DNA from: Allokutzneria multivorans
Lineage (GTDB): Bacteria > Actinomycetota > Actinomycetes > Mycobacteriales > Pseudonocardiaceae
Reading direction: 5' to 3'
Assembly: GCF_039537405.1 (NCBI RefSeq)
Contig: NZ_BAABAL010000005.1
Location: 186,001 to 250,000, forward strand
Length of the DNA stretch: 64,000 bases
Of the stretch, positions 1-8,261 are shown piece after piece; positions within the stretch are counted from its first letter, which is position 1, and each line of letters starts with the position of its first letter. A program made the translations under genes and the position numbers. The notes beneath the pieces were generated by a model, which made no database searches, was not told where the DNA came from, and saw only the letters and a list, made by a program, of their open reading frames with translations.

Positions 1-569
1 GCTTTCCGTTCCGCACCAAGCACTTCAGCAGCATCGACGAGGGTCGCGGCGAGCCGGTGCGGGGCTTCGAAGAACACTACGGCCCGCTGCTCGGTGCGCA
101 GCGAGGTCAGCCACCGGCGACGGTCACCGGACTTGCGCGGAGGAAAGCCCTCGAAGCAGAAGCGCTCGCACGGCAGCCCGGACACGGCCAGCGCGGTGGT
201 CACGGCGGACGGACCGGGCAAGCAGGTGACGGTGATGCCCTCGGCAGCGCACGCGGCAACGAGCCGGTAGCCGGGGTCGGACACGCTCGGCATCCCCGCG
301 TCGGTCACCAGGAGCACGGTCGAACCGGCGCGGAGGGCTTCGAGCAGCATCGGCAGCCGGGAGTTCTCCACGGCGTCGTAGAAGCTGACGATCTTGCCGC
401 TGGGCTGCACGTCCAAGGCCGCCGCGAGCGACCTGGTGCGCCTGGTGTCCTCGGCCGCGATCACCTCGGACTCGGCGAGCGCGGCGACCAGCCTCGGCGA
501 CGCGTCCCTGGAGTCCCCCAGCGGCGTCGCGGCCAGCACCAACCGCCCTGATCCCGATTCGACCTGCAT
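1..569 (-). CDS. rsmI: 16S rRNA 2'-O-methyltransferase RsmI (3'-truncated by window edge)
   Basis: This is the N-terminal part (about 189 codons) of the SAM-dependent enzyme that 2'-O-methylates C1402 of 16S rRNA. The frame reads MQVESGSGRLVLAATPLGD, then AAEDTRRTRSL, LLVTDAGMPSVSDPGYRLV and CLPGPSAVTTALAVSGLP, which are the family's conserved blocks, and FFEAPHRL near the edge. An AAAGGG sequence sits about 10 nt before the ATG. The stop codon is outside the window. It diverges from the protein mannosyltransferase gene, the same arrangement as Rv1003/Rv1002c in M. tuberculosis. The identification is firm. Confidence 0.93.
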   Translation of the reverse strand, partial: MQVESGSGRLVLAATPLGDSRDASPRLVAALAESEVIAAEDTRRTRSLAAALDVQPSGKIVSFYDAVENSRLPMLLEALRAGSTVLLVTDAGMPSVSDPGYRLVAACAAEGITVTCLPGPSAVTTALAVSGLPCERFCFEGFPPRKSGDRRRWLTSLRTEQRAVVFFEAPHRLAATLVDAAEVLGAERK

Positions 570-660
570 GGACGTAGACCCTTTCACGGCGTTCGAGCGC
601 GGCCACCCCGCCCCTGTCTACGATCGTCCGGGTGAACCAGCGGAGAGAGGTGCGCGCCTG

Positions 661-2187
661 ATGCGTGAGGACGCCACACCCCCCGTCGACGAGCGGCCCT
701 GGCAACCGTTCGGGCCGCCCCCGCCCAGCGATCGCCTGCGCGGCTGGACGGTCGCGCTGACACTGGCGCTGATCGGCGGGATCGTCCGGTTCTGGAACCT
801 CGGCCACCCCGCCGACAAGGGCACCCCCGTCTTCGACGAGAAGCATTACGCGCCGCAGGCGTGGCAGTTGCTGCGCAACGGCGGCTACGAGGACAACCCC
901 GGCTACGAGCTGGTGGTGCACCCCCCGCTGAGCAAGCAGCTGATCGGGTTCGGCGAGTGGCTCTTCGGCTACAACGGCTGGGGCTGGCGCTTCACCTCGG
1001 CGGTGTTCGGCACGATCTGCGTGCTGCTGATCGTGCGCATCGCGCGCAGGCTGACCCGCTCCACGCTGCTGGGCGCGGTCGCGGGCGTGCTGCTGATCGC
1101 CGACGGCGTGAGCCACGTGTCCTCGCGCGTGGCCATGCTCGACATCTTCCTGGCCGTCTTCGTCGTCGGCGCCTTCGGCTGCCTGCTGGTGGACCGCGAC
1201 CAGGTCCGCGCCAGGTTGACCGTGGCGATGAGCGAGGGGTGGGTCGGCAACAGTCCGTTCGGTCCCCGGCTCGGCTTCCGCTGGTGGCGCTTCGGCGCGG
1301 GCGTGCTGGTCGGCCTCGGCTGCGGCATCAAGTGGTCCGGCGTGTGGTTCATCGTCGCGTTCGGCCTGCTCAACGTCTTCTGGGACGTCACGGCACGCCG
1401 AGCCGCCGGAGTGCGCAGGCCGTGGGTCGGCACGCTCGCCCGCGACCTCGCCCCCGCGCTGTGGGCGCTGGCGGTGATCCCGGTGGTGACCTACTTCGGC
1501 ACCTGGTGGGCGTGGTTCGGCAGCGAGACCGGCATCGACCGCTGGGCCGCCTCGATCAAGCTCACGGTGGACACGTTCCTGCCGTTCCTGCCCGACCCGA
1601 TACGCGGTTTGCTCTTCTACCACGACAACGTGCTGGGCTTTCACACGAGCTTGCACACCCCGGCCACCCCGCACCCGTGGGAGTCCAAGCCGTGGACGTG
1701 GCCGATGGGCCTGCGGCCGATGCTCTACTACTACGAGTCCGGCGCGAACGCGATGGGCTGCGGCCGCGAGGACTGCGTCAGCGCGGTCATGCTCATCGGA
1801 ACCCCCGCGATGTGGTGGCTGGCTTTCCCGATGCTCGGCTGGGCGGTCTGGCGCGCGCTGAGCAGGCTGGACTGGCGCTACTCCGCCGTTCTGGTCGGCT
1901 ACGGGGCCGCGTGGCTGCCGTGGTTCCTCGACGTCGACCGGCAGATGTACTTCTTCTACGCCACCGCGATGGCGCCGTTCCTGGTGCTCGGGCTGACCAT
2001 GGCGCTCGGCGAGATCCTCGGCAAGGCGCGCGCGGGCTTCGAGCGCCGCAGGACCGGGCTGCTCGTCGTCGCGCTCTACATCGGGCTCGTCGTGGCGAAC
2101 TTCGCGTGGCTGTGGCCGGTGCTCGTGGGTGACTCGATCACGCCTTGGCGGTGGAACGCCGAGCTGTGGCTGCCTTCCTGGCGGTGA
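661..2187 (+). CDS. pmt: Dolichyl-phosphate-mannose-type protein O-mannosyltransferase (Pmt, GT39)
   Basis: A 508-residue polytopic membrane enzyme that transfers mannose from polyprenyl-phosphate-mannose to Ser/Thr of exported proteins. A first membrane segment lies near residues 22-40. It is followed by the extracytoplasmic acidic motif FDEKHYAPQ (about residue 58), typical of the PMT family, and then roughly ten hydrophobic segments. The conserved WESKPWTWP stretch lies mid-protein. The ATG at 661 has a GAGAGG about 8 nt upstream. The frame is open further 5' but overlaps rsmI there. The Thr/Pro-rich exported proteins in this window, for example at 61.7 kb, are plausible substrates by inference only. 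Confidence 0.93.
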   Translation: MREDATPPVDERPWQPFGPPPPSDRLRGWTVALTLALIGGIVRFWNLGHPADKGTPVFDEKHYAPQAWQLLRNGGYEDNPGYELVVHPPLSKQLIGFGEWLFGYNGWGWRFTSAVFGTICVLLIVRIARRLTRSTLLGAVAGVLLIADGVSHVSSRVAMLDIFLAVFVVGAFGCLLVDRDQVRARLTVAMSEGWVGNSPFGPRLGFRWWRFGAGVLVGLGCGIKWSGVWFIVAFGLLNVFWDVTARRAAGVRRPWVGTLARDLAPALWALAVIPVVTYFGTWWAWFGSETGIDRWAASIKLTVDTFLPFLPDPIRGLLFYHDNVLGFHTSLHTPATPHPWESKPWTWPMGLRPMLYYYESGANAMGCGREDCVSAVMLIGTPAMWWLAFPMLGWAVWRALSRLDWRYSAVLVGYGAAWLPWFLDVDRQMYFFYATAMAPFLVLGLTMALGEILGKARAGFERRRTGLLVVALYIGLVVANFAWLWPVLVGDSITPWRWNAELWLPSWR

Positions 2188-2191
2188 CGGC

Positions 2192-3199
2192 TCAGCCGCA
2201 GCGGTAGACCAGCGGGGTGTCCTTGTTGTCGGAGCGCGTGTAGGCGGGGATGCCGCCGTCGTCACCGACCTTGCCCGCGAACAGCTGCGGGCTGTTCGGC
2301 AGCTTCGCTTCGAGCTTGCCGCCGCGCCACACAGCGGCGCCCACCGAGTAGTCGTGGGTGTCGCCGACCGCGAGCCCGTCGCGGTTCACGCTGTCCGCCG
2401 ACTGGCCCTCCGGCAGGACACTGGCGTTGCCCTCCGCGTCCCACTGCACCGCGCGCAGCTCGCCGGGCTGCTCTTCCAAGCTGATCCAGCCAGCGATTCG
2501 GCCCGCCGAGATCGACTTGCCAGAAACGTCCTTCGAGGCGACCGGCGGCGCGAGCTTCGTCGCGACGCCGTTCTTCCAGAGGTAGCCGGTGGTCGTGCCG
2601 TTGCTGGTGACGACGTCGACCAGGACCGTGCCGTCCTCGTCGATGTCGTTGGCCACCTTGGTGTCCGTTCCGGGCAAGCCGGTCAGCTCGACCATCTGTC
2701 CCGGGCGGTCGGCGGGCCACATCACCGCACGGCCCCGCTCGCCCAGCTTCGGCACGTACTGACCGACGATGTCGCCGCGGTCGTTCACCGCCTTCGCCGT
2801 CGCGGAGTGCGTGCCCGCGGGCACCGGCAGGGCTTCGATCCGCGTCCCCACGGATCGGAACGGGCCGTAGGCGAACGTGCTGCGCAGGCCGTGGCCGACC
2901 ACCGTGCCGGAACGGTTCACATCGGCGACCGAGACCAGGTACGGCGCGAACGGCACCTGGCCGTAGTCGACGACGCCGTCGGGCTTCCACAGCGCGACGC
3001 GCTCCGGCCCGGTGCCCATCATGATCCCCGCGTAGCCGCCCTGGTCGTCCGAGGCGATCGCGCGCCCCTGTGTCATCCCGGCGGGAAGCGGCAGGGCGGA
3101 GGCCTTCCACGTGCAGGCCGCCGCTGTTGCTCCAGGGGCCGCGATCACACAGGCCACCAGGCTCAGGGCCACGGGGAATGCCAGTCGGACTGCGCTCAC
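2192..3199 (-). CDS. Secreted protein of unknown function, propeller-like repeats
   Basis: 335 residues with a clear Sec signal peptide (MSAVRLAFPVALSLVACVIA, cleavage after ATA near residue 27). The mature part has recurring units of about 40-50 residues with G-D-I-V-G-Q/H and VNDRGDIVGQ patterns, VAVGDTHDYSVGAAVWRGG, and alternating aromatic/Asn-Gly turns. These resemble HAF-type extracellular repeats or a beta-propeller. I see no catalytic motif. It ends 4 bp from the pmt stop (convergent). The two cysteines, near each end of the mature protein, could form a disulfide closing a propeller. The function is unknown. Confidence 0.7.
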   Translation of the reverse strand: MSAVRLAFPVALSLVACVIAAPGATAAACTWKASALPLPAGMTQGRAIASDDQGGYAGIMMGTGPERVALWKPDGVVDYGQVPFAPYLVSVADVNRSGTVVGHGLRSTFAYGPFRSVGTRIEALPVPAGTHSATAKAVNDRGDIVGQYVPKLGERGRAVMWPADRPGQMVELTGLPGTDTKVANDIDEDGTVLVDVVTSNGTTTGYLWKNGVATKLAPPVASKDVSGKSISAGRIAGWISLEEQPGELRAVQWDAEGNASVLPEGQSADSVNRDGLAVGDTHDYSVGAAVWRGGKLEAKLPNSPQLFAGKVGDDGGIPAYTRSDNKDTPLVYRCG

Positions 3200-3273
3200 G
3201 ATTGCCCCCTCAGTCAGGAAATCGACGCTAGTGAGCGTTCCGACCGGCGCGAACCCCTATCTTTTCCGACCCC

Positions 3274-4110
3274 TCACACGAAATCGCGCACGTGGTCGGC
3301 CGCCCACTCGGCAAATGTGCGCGCCGGGCGGCCGGTGATCTTCTCGCTGACGTCGTGGACCTCGGCGGGCTTCCCGACGGCGTCCGCGAGGTAGCCCAGC
3401 AGCGAGTCGATGACCCCGACCGGCGCCCACCGCGCCATCTGCTCGCGGGACTGCTCCGGCGTCAGCTCCTCGAAGCGCACCTGCCGTCCGATGGCCTCCC
3501 CGATCAGCTCCACCTGCCGCCGCTGAGTCATCGTCTCCGAGCCGGTCAGCTCGTACGCCTTGCCCGCGTGTCCGTCGTCCAGGAGCGCGCGAACCGCGAC
3601 CGCCGCGATGTCCTTCTCGTGCACCGGCGCGATCTGCGCGTCGCCGTACGGAGCGCGCACGACGCCCTCCGCGCGGATGCTGTGCGCCCACTGGAGGGTG
3701 TTCGCCGAGAACGAGCCCGGCCGCACGAAAGTCCAGTCCATTGTGGACGCCTCGACCGCGCGCTCGACCAGCACGTGCCGCCTGCCGATCACGTCGTCCT
3801 CAGCATCGGTTTCCTTGGCGGACAAGGAAGACAGCACCACCACGCGCCGCACTCCCGCTTCCTCGGCGAGCTTCACGAACTCGCCGACCGCGTCCGGCTC
3901 GGGAAACAGGTACACCTTGTCCACAGTGGACAGAGCAGCCGCGAGCGTGTCCGGCTTGGCCAGGTCCGCCGCACGGACGTCGACCCCCTCGGGCAGGCCC
4001 GCCGTCTCCGGGTTGCGGGTCGTGGCGCGCACGCTCGCCCCCTCGGCCAGCAGCATCTCCACCACGTTGCGCCCGACGTTGCCCGTGGCTCCAGTCACCA
4101 GAATCGTCAT
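3274..4110 (-). CDS. NmrA-family NAD(P)-binding oxidoreductase
   Basis: 278 residues. The N-terminus MTILVTGATGNVGRNVVEML is a Rossmann GxxGxxG fingerprint. VRATTRNPE follows the second strand as in NmrA/QOR2-type atypical short-chain dehydrogenases, and there is no YxxxK active site. This class either senses NAD(P) or reduces quinone-like substrates. The ATG at 4110 follows GGAGG with very short spacing. An upstream in-frame start would run across the operator-like repeats, so I prefer 4110. It is divergent from a TetR regulator 91 bp away, which probably controls it. Confidence 0.83.
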   Translation of the reverse strand: MTILVTGATGNVGRNVVEMLLAEGASVRATTRNPETAGLPEGVDVRAADLAKPDTLAAALSTVDKVYLFPEPDAVGEFVKLAEEAGVRRVVVLSSLSAKETDAEDDVIGRRHVLVERAVEASTMDWTFVRPGSFSANTLQWAHSIRAEGVVRAPYGDAQIAPVHEKDIAAVAVRALLDDGHAGKAYELTGSETMTQRRQVELIGEAIGRQVRFEELTPEQSREQMARWAPVGVIDSLLGYLADAVGKPAEVHDVSEKITGRPARTFAEWAADHVRDFV

Positions 4111-4120
4111 GCCTCCAGGT

Positions 4121-4162
4121 TCAACCAACCGGATGAATACGTCAACCAACTAGATGACTGAT
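4121..4162. promoter_or_regulatory. Tandem 21-bp direct repeats between nmrA-like gene and tetR
   Basis: TCAACCAACcGGATGAatac begins at 4121 and TCAACCAACtaGATGActga begins at 4142. These are two near-identical direct repeats spaced two helical turns apart, inside the divergent promoter region. The position suggests an operator for the adjacent TetR protein or overlapping divergent promoter elements. TetR operators are normally palindromic, so the direct-repeat form is a little unusual. Confidence 0.5.
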
Positions 4163-4201
4163 ACTCTCCTGGATCCTGAAACCCCAGCTCCAGGAGGACC
4201 C

Positions 4202-4801
4202 GTGCCCGCACCGAGGCGAGCGCCGAGCCCCGACGAACGCCGCCAGGACGCGGACCGCTCGCGGCGACTGCTGCTCTCCGCCGCCTTCGACGAGTTCGCC
4301 GCCAAGGGCTTCGCCGGAGCGCGGGTGCACGAGATCGCCGCGAAGGCGGGCGTGAACAAGCAGCTGATCAACTACTACTTCGGCGGCAAGGAAGGGCTCT
4401 ACCGGGAGCTCCAGCAGGCGTGGCTGGACCGCGAGGCCACGTTCAACACACCGGCGCAGCCGCTGCCCGACCTGGCCGTGCGCTACCTGCGCGAGAGCCT
4501 CGCCGACCCGCGCGGCATCCGCCTGATGATCTGGCGCGGTCTCGATTCCGGCGACACCCCGCCCGACGAGTCGCCCATCGACGAGGACCTCGCCTACCTC
4601 CGCGACCGCCAGCACGACGAGGAGCTGTCCCCCGACCTCGACCCCGCCGCCGTGCTCCTGCTGATGATGGCCGCGATCAGCGCCCCCATCGTCATGCCCG
4701 ACGTCACCAAGCGGCTCTTCGGCGTCGACCCCACCGCGCCGGAGTTCGAGGAGCGCTACGGCGCGCAGATCCGCCTCATCCTCGAAAAGCTCTGCGACTG
4801 A
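4202..4801 (+). CDS. TetR-family transcriptional regulator
   Basis: 199 residues from the GTG at 4202, which follows AGGAGG with 4-nt spacing. An ATG 48 nt upstream is also in frame, but it lies within the direct repeats and lacks a ribosome site. The helix-turn-helix is LLLSAAFDEFAAKGFAGARV followed by HEIAAKAGVNKQLINYYFGG (about residues 25-65). The C-terminal ligand domain is only family-typical (helical, LLLMMAAISAPIV). It probably represses itself and the divergent nmrA-like gene, a common arrangement for quinone/oxidoreductase pairs. Confidence 0.85.
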   Translation: MPAPRRAPSPDERRQDADRSRRLLLSAAFDEFAAKGFAGARVHEIAAKAGVNKQLINYYFGGKEGLYRELQQAWLDREATFNTPAQPLPDLAVRYLRESLADPRGIRLMIWRGLDSGDTPPDESPIDEDLAYLRDRQHDEELSPDLDPAAVLLLMMAAISAPIVMPDVTKRLFGVDPTAPEFEERYGAQIRLILEKLCD

Positions 4802-4897
4802 CGTCGTTTTCGGAGCACGCGGTCGATCCCGGCCACGCTGTTCCGTTTCGCTCCCCCGCTCGCGCCCTCTCCCTAACCTCGACGGAGGGGGTACGAC

Positions 4898-5344
4898 ATG
4901 ACTACTTCGCGACGGCTCCAGATTCTCGTGGTGGTGTGCTCGGTCGTCTTCACGATCGGCACCGCGCTGCAGAACTTCGTGATCGTCAACCACGAGATGC
5001 TCGAACACACCATGCGCCTCGCCGGCCGCACCGCCGACCCATCCGGCTTCCTCACCGTTTTCCGGATCATCGGCAGCGTCTACATCGTCGGCAACGCCAT
5101 CGGCCTTCTCGCACTCACCGGCCGAAAATGGGTCTTCTGGGTCGTGCTCGTCGTCAACCTGACCCAGGCCGCCGGTGTCATCATGATCAAACCCGAGGTC
5201 TTCCAGGCGTCCGTCGACCTCTACGGCTTCCCCGGGCTCCTGCCCTCCATCATCACCGACGGCGGCGCGCTCCTGCTCGCCCTCGTCCTCATCGCTTCGC
5301 TGATCCGCTACCGCACCCCCTGGGCCCACTCGCACGCTCGCTAG
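4898..5344 (+). CDS. Small four-helix membrane protein, unknown
   Basis: 148 residues with four predicted membrane spans: ILVVVCSVVFTIGTAL (residues 9-24), FRIIGSVYIVGNAIGLLAL (about 55-73), VFWVVLVVNLTQAAGVIMI (about 79-97), and LLALVLIASLIRY near the end. The ATG follows GGAGGGGG with about 7 nt spacing. I recognise no family motif. It is followed within 10 bp by the SnoaL-like gene, so the two may be cotranscribed. Transporter, sensor or lipid-associated roles cannot be separated from sequence. Confidence 0.7.
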   Translation: MTTSRRLQILVVVCSVVFTIGTALQNFVIVNHEMLEHTMRLAGRTADPSGFLTVFRIIGSVYIVGNAIGLLALTGRKWVFWVVLVVNLTQAAGVIMIKPEVFQASVDLYGFPGLLPSIITDGGALLLALVLIASLIRYRTPWAHSHAR

Positions 5345-5354
5345 GCTGAGGAGA

Positions 5355-5765
5355 GTGACCCTGACTCACCAGGAAATCTTTCAGCGCTACGTGTACGCGG
5401 GCCCGATGAGCCGAGACGCGGACGCTCTCGCGGAGCTGTTCACCGAAGACGGCGTGTTCGAGACACCGCTGGTCCCCGAAGGCCACTCCCTACCGCGCCG
5501 CATGGTCGGCCGCGAGGAGATCCGCACGGGCATCAAGGCGTACTACCGGCGCGGCTCCGACAACTACGGAACCATCAACACCCAGGAGTCCCGCTTCGTC
5601 CTGCACGAAACCGCCGACCCCGCCGTTTTCATCGTCGAGATCGACACCGTCCTCGACGCCCCCGACGGTAAGCGCACCACCATGTCCCTCGTCCAGATCT
5701 TCCGCACCCGCGACAACCTCATCGTCCACCTGCGCGATTACTTCCCCACCCCTACGGGCGACTGA
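5355..5765 (+). CDS. SnoaL-like / NTF2-fold protein
   Basis: 136 residues from a GTG. The pattern HQEIFQRYVYAGPMSRDADA, LAELFTEDGVFETPLVPEG and the terminal MSLVQIFRTRDNLIVHLRDYF is the classic helical N-terminus plus curved sheet of SnoaL-like (ketosteroid-isomerase-fold) proteins. Members are isomerases, cyclases or hydroxylases of small hydrophobic molecules, and the substrate cannot be predicted. It begins 10 bp after the four-helix membrane protein gene, suggesting a bicistronic unit. Confidence 0.78.
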   Translation: MTLTHQEIFQRYVYAGPMSRDADALAELFTEDGVFETPLVPEGHSLPRRMVGREEIRTGIKAYYRRGSDNYGTINTQESRFVLHETADPAVFIVEIDTVLDAPDGKRTTMSLVQIFRTRDNLIVHLRDYFPTPTGD

Positions 5766-5876
5766 CAAGGCAGAAAGCCGCGCATCACTGGTTCACCTGG
5801 GCCGTCTGAGATCACACTTTGATCAGTAGCCATCCCTGCCCGGCTACACATCATTCACCCAGGAAAGGCAAGGCGT

Positions 5877-6419
5877 ATGCGCACGTCCTCTCGCACTCTC
5901 GCAGCCGTCGCCGCTGTCGTGGCGATCGCGAGCACGTCCCCGTTGGCGTCGGCGGCCCCTGAGCCCGTGTACAAGCAACTGCGCAGCGACATGACCAAGA
6001 AATGCGCCGACGTCGAGAGGAAGTCCCTCGGAGACGGTGCCCGTGTGCACCAGTGGCGCTGCTTCTCCTCTGTCGAAGGACCCCACCAGGAATGGGAGAT
6101 GAAGGACCAGGGCGGCGACGACTTCAAGTTCGTCAACAAGAACAGCGGGAAGTGCTTGGACGTGTACGACCGTTCGCTGGAGCGCGGAATGCAGGCGATC
6201 CAGTGGGCATGCCGCAGCGCTGGTGAGCCGAACCAGCGTTGGCACAGGGAATGGGTGGACGCGTCCAGGGGAGTTTTCAAGCTGGTCAACCGCAACAGCG
6301 GCCTGTGCCTGGACGTCGAGAGAAGCTCCAGCGAGGACGGTGCCCACCTCCACCAGTGGGACTGCATCGTCAACGCCCCGAACCAGAACTGGGTGCTCAA
6401 GAACGCCAACGAGTCCTGA
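5877..6419 (+). CDS. Secreted ricin-B-type lectin
   Basis: 180 residues with a Sec signal peptide ending ASAAPE near residue 29. A single beta-trefoil follows with three repeats, each with a C-x-D-V core and a QxW-type ending: KKCADVERKS...HQWRC...QEW, GKCLDVYDRS...IQWAC...QRW, and GLCLDVERSS...HQWDC...QNW. This is the RICIN carbohydrate-binding fold with no catalytic partner attached. AGGAAAGG lies about 7 nt before the ATG. It is probably an extracellular galactose/xylan-type sugar binder. Confidence 0.9.
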   Translation: MRTSSRTLAAVAAVVAIASTSPLASAAPEPVYKQLRSDMTKKCADVERKSLGDGARVHQWRCFSSVEGPHQEWEMKDQGGDDFKFVNKNSGKCLDVYDRSLERGMQAIQWACRSAGEPNQRWHREWVDASRGVFKLVNRNSGLCLDVERSSSEDGAHLHQWDCIVNAPNQNWVLKNANES

Positions 6420-6480
6420 CCAGAACCACAACCACCGTGCGGCCCCTGTCGGCTGTGCTCCGCTGCTGCACGCGCACGAA

Positions 6481-6514
6481 AGAGGCCGTCCACTGTCTAC
6501 AGTGGACGGCCTCT
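6481..6514. terminator. Bidirectional hairpin terminator
   Basis: A perfect 15-bp inverted repeat, AGAGGCCGTCCACTG / CAGTGGACGGCCTCT, with a TCTA loop. It lies between the lectin gene (+) and tRNA-Ala (-), which converge here. No U-tract is present, as is common in actinomycetes. The stem carries the TCCACTG...CAGTGGA core that recurs elsewhere in the window. Confidence 0.8.
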
Positions 6515-6523
6515 GACCTGGGG

Positions 6524-6596
6524 TGGAGCTGAGGGGAATCGAACCCCTGACCTTCTCGATGCGAACGAGACGCGCTACCAACTGCGCTACAGCCCC
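6524..6596 (-). tRNA. tRNA-Ala (anticodon CGC)
   Basis: 73 nt that fold into a cloverleaf. The acceptor is GGGGCTG / CAGCTCC with the G3:U70 wobble pair that is the alanine identity element. The D arm is GCGC-AGTTGGTA-GCGC. The anticodon loop TTCGCAT is closed by TCTCG/CGAGA, and the T arm is AGGGG-TTCGATT-CCCCT. The discriminator is A. The genome continues CCC, so the CCA end is not encoded. Confidence 0.97.
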
Positions 6597-6656
6597 GTGT
6601 TCTGTTGTGGGGGAAGCATAACAGTTGGTTGGGGGTGCTTCGCGCACCCCCCACCT

Positions 6657-7451
6657 CTACTCCCCCGAGGCCCGTCGGTAGCTCATTTGCGCAGGTGGAT
6701 CCAGGTGTTCGAAGGTCGGGTCCTCGTCGTCGAGGTCGAGCGCCTCGGCGCTGGGGCGGGACGAGCACCGGGTGCCGGTGGGCTTGCTGACGGCCTTGGT
6801 GGGCACCTCGTAGGTCTCGACGTCGTCGTCCTCGTCGTCGTCCCGGTCGAGCTGGGCGACGTCCTCGTCCTCGTCGTCGGCGCCGCGCATGCGGGCGAGC
6901 CTGCGATCACGGATCTCCGCCTCGATGCGCACCTGGCGCCGGAGGTAGGTGAGGTATCCGACGAGGATCACGTCGGTGGCGCCGTGCGCCCACCACAGGA
7001 CCGGCATCGCGAACCCGGCGAGCAGGCCGGTGGCGAGGGCGAGCAGCAGCATGCCGAGGACGACGCGCTGCCGGAACTGGTACTTGGCGCGCGCGACCAT
7101 GGCGGCGAGCTCGGGATCGAAGCCGCCTCGGCCCGGCCGGTAGCGGCGGCGGGCGCGGCGGTTGATCGACTCGTCGCCGTAGTCCTCGGCGTAGTGGTCG
7201 GAGTAGCTGTCGTAGTCCTCGGAGTCCTCAGCGGGCTCCGGCGCCCGTCGTCCGGGCATGGCGAACACCTCCTGCGCGTTCTCCTCCGGAAGCTGTGCCC
7301 CGCGCGCGCGTTCACCGCCGCGACGGACGACTCTGCCCGTGAGGGCCGAGTCGGCTGTTCTGGCGACGGGCTTTCGACGCCGCGCCACCATGGGTACGAG
7401 AACGACGAGCCAGGCAGCCGCGAGAGCGGCGAAGATCAACGAACTCGGCAC
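6657..7451 (-). CDS. sepX: Actinobacterial cell-division membrane protein, SepX/GlpR-like
   Basis: 264 residues. The start is the GTG at 7451, preceded by GGGGGAGG at good spacing. It gives VPSSLIFAALAAAWLVVLVP, which matches the conserved N-terminal membrane helix of SepX/GlpR proteins (Streptomyces SepX, mycobacterial Rv0996-like). Two further hydrophobic stretches, VVLGMLLLALATGLLAGFA and a neighbouring segment, lie near residues 130-165. Long acidic stretches (EDSEDYDSYSD, DDEDEDVAQ, DRDDDEDDD) flank them. The family supports septum stability and division in actinobacteria. It sits upstream of rimJ, moeA and galU in the conserved order. Confidence 0.82.
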   Translation of the reverse strand: MPSSLIFAALAAAWLVVLVPMVARRRKPVARTADSALTGRVVRRGGERARGAQLPEENAQEVFAMPGRRAPEPAEDSEDYDSYSDHYAEDYGDESINRRARRRYRPGRGGFDPELAAMVARAKYQFRQRVVLGMLLLALATGLLAGFAMPVLWWAHGATDVILVGYLTYLRRQVRIEAEIRDRRLARMRGADDEDEDVAQLDRDDDEDDDVETYEVPTKAVSKPTGTRCSSRPSAEALDLDDEDPTFEHLDPPAQMSYRRASGE

Positions 7452-7601
7452 GCCTGTCCACCTCCCCCACACCACGCCCGACATTCATAGGTGAACGCCA
7501 CGTTAGTCACACCAGTCACACCCGTGTCGGAGCCACGCCGCCCGCCGACACTCCCCAGACATGTCGATCTTTACCCGAACGAGGGAAGAATTGCGTCGGA
7601 A

Positions 7602-8261
7602 TCAGGGAATGCGAGCCAGCCCACGGCGCACCAGCCGGGCCACCGCGCCGGCTCCGAGCTCTTCCTCGGTGAACGCGAGGCTGAGGTGGTCGCGCCAGAT
7701 GCCGCCCACGTCGAGGTAGCGCTCGTAGAGCCCCTCGCGGCGGAAACCGAGCTTGTCGAGCACGCGGAGGCTGGGCTCGTTCTCCGGCCGCACGGTGGCC
7801 TCCAACCGGTGCAGCCCGGCGGGCCCGAAGCTGTGGTCCACGACCAGCGCGACGGCGGCGGTGGCGACTCCGCCCCTGGTCAGCTCGCTGGACACCCAGT
7901 AGCCGATCCAGCCGGAGCGCAGCGCGCCGCGCTGGATGTTGCCGACGGTGACCTGACCGGCGAGCCGCCCGTCGAGCACGATCGTGAACGGCAGGGCGAG
8001 CCCGCGCCTGCCCAACGAGCGCAGCGTTGCCCACTGCGGCGGCCATGCGAGCAGTGAGTTGCGCTCGTCCCAGCCCTGTCCGTACGAGCTGGGCTCCCAC
8101 GGTTCGAGGTGCGCGCGGTCGCGCTGGCGGGCGGAGCTCCACGCGCCCGCGTCGCGCAGGCGCGGCGGGCGCAGTTCGAGGGTGCCCCCGGCGACGACCA
8201 GCGGGCCGAGCCGGGCGGGCCAGCCGGGGTGACGTCCCTCCGGTGGCCGGAGGTCAGCCAC
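7602..8261 (-). CDS. rimJ: RimJ-type GNAT N-acetyltransferase
   Basis: 219 residues of the ribosomal-protein-alanine acetyltransferase type of GNAT. TLELRPPRLRDAGAW forms the first strand-helix. GYWVSSELTRGGVATAAVAL carries the acetyl-CoA loop (R-G-G-V-A), and LHRLEATVRPENEPSLRVLDKLGF is the RimJ/RimL signature. The start overlaps the moeA stop by 8 bp, so translation is probably coupled. The order galU-moeA-rimJ matches Rv0993-Rv0995. Confidence 0.9.
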   Translation of the reverse strand: MADLRPPEGRHPGWPARLGPLVVAGGTLELRPPRLRDAGAWSSARQRDRAHLEPWEPSSYGQGWDERNSLLAWPPQWATLRSLGRRGLALPFTIVLDGRLAGQVTVGNIQRGALRSGWIGYWVSSELTRGGVATAAVALVVDHSFGPAGLHRLEATVRPENEPSLRVLDKLGFRREGLYERYLDVGGIWRDHLSLAFTEEELGAGAVARLVRRGLARIP

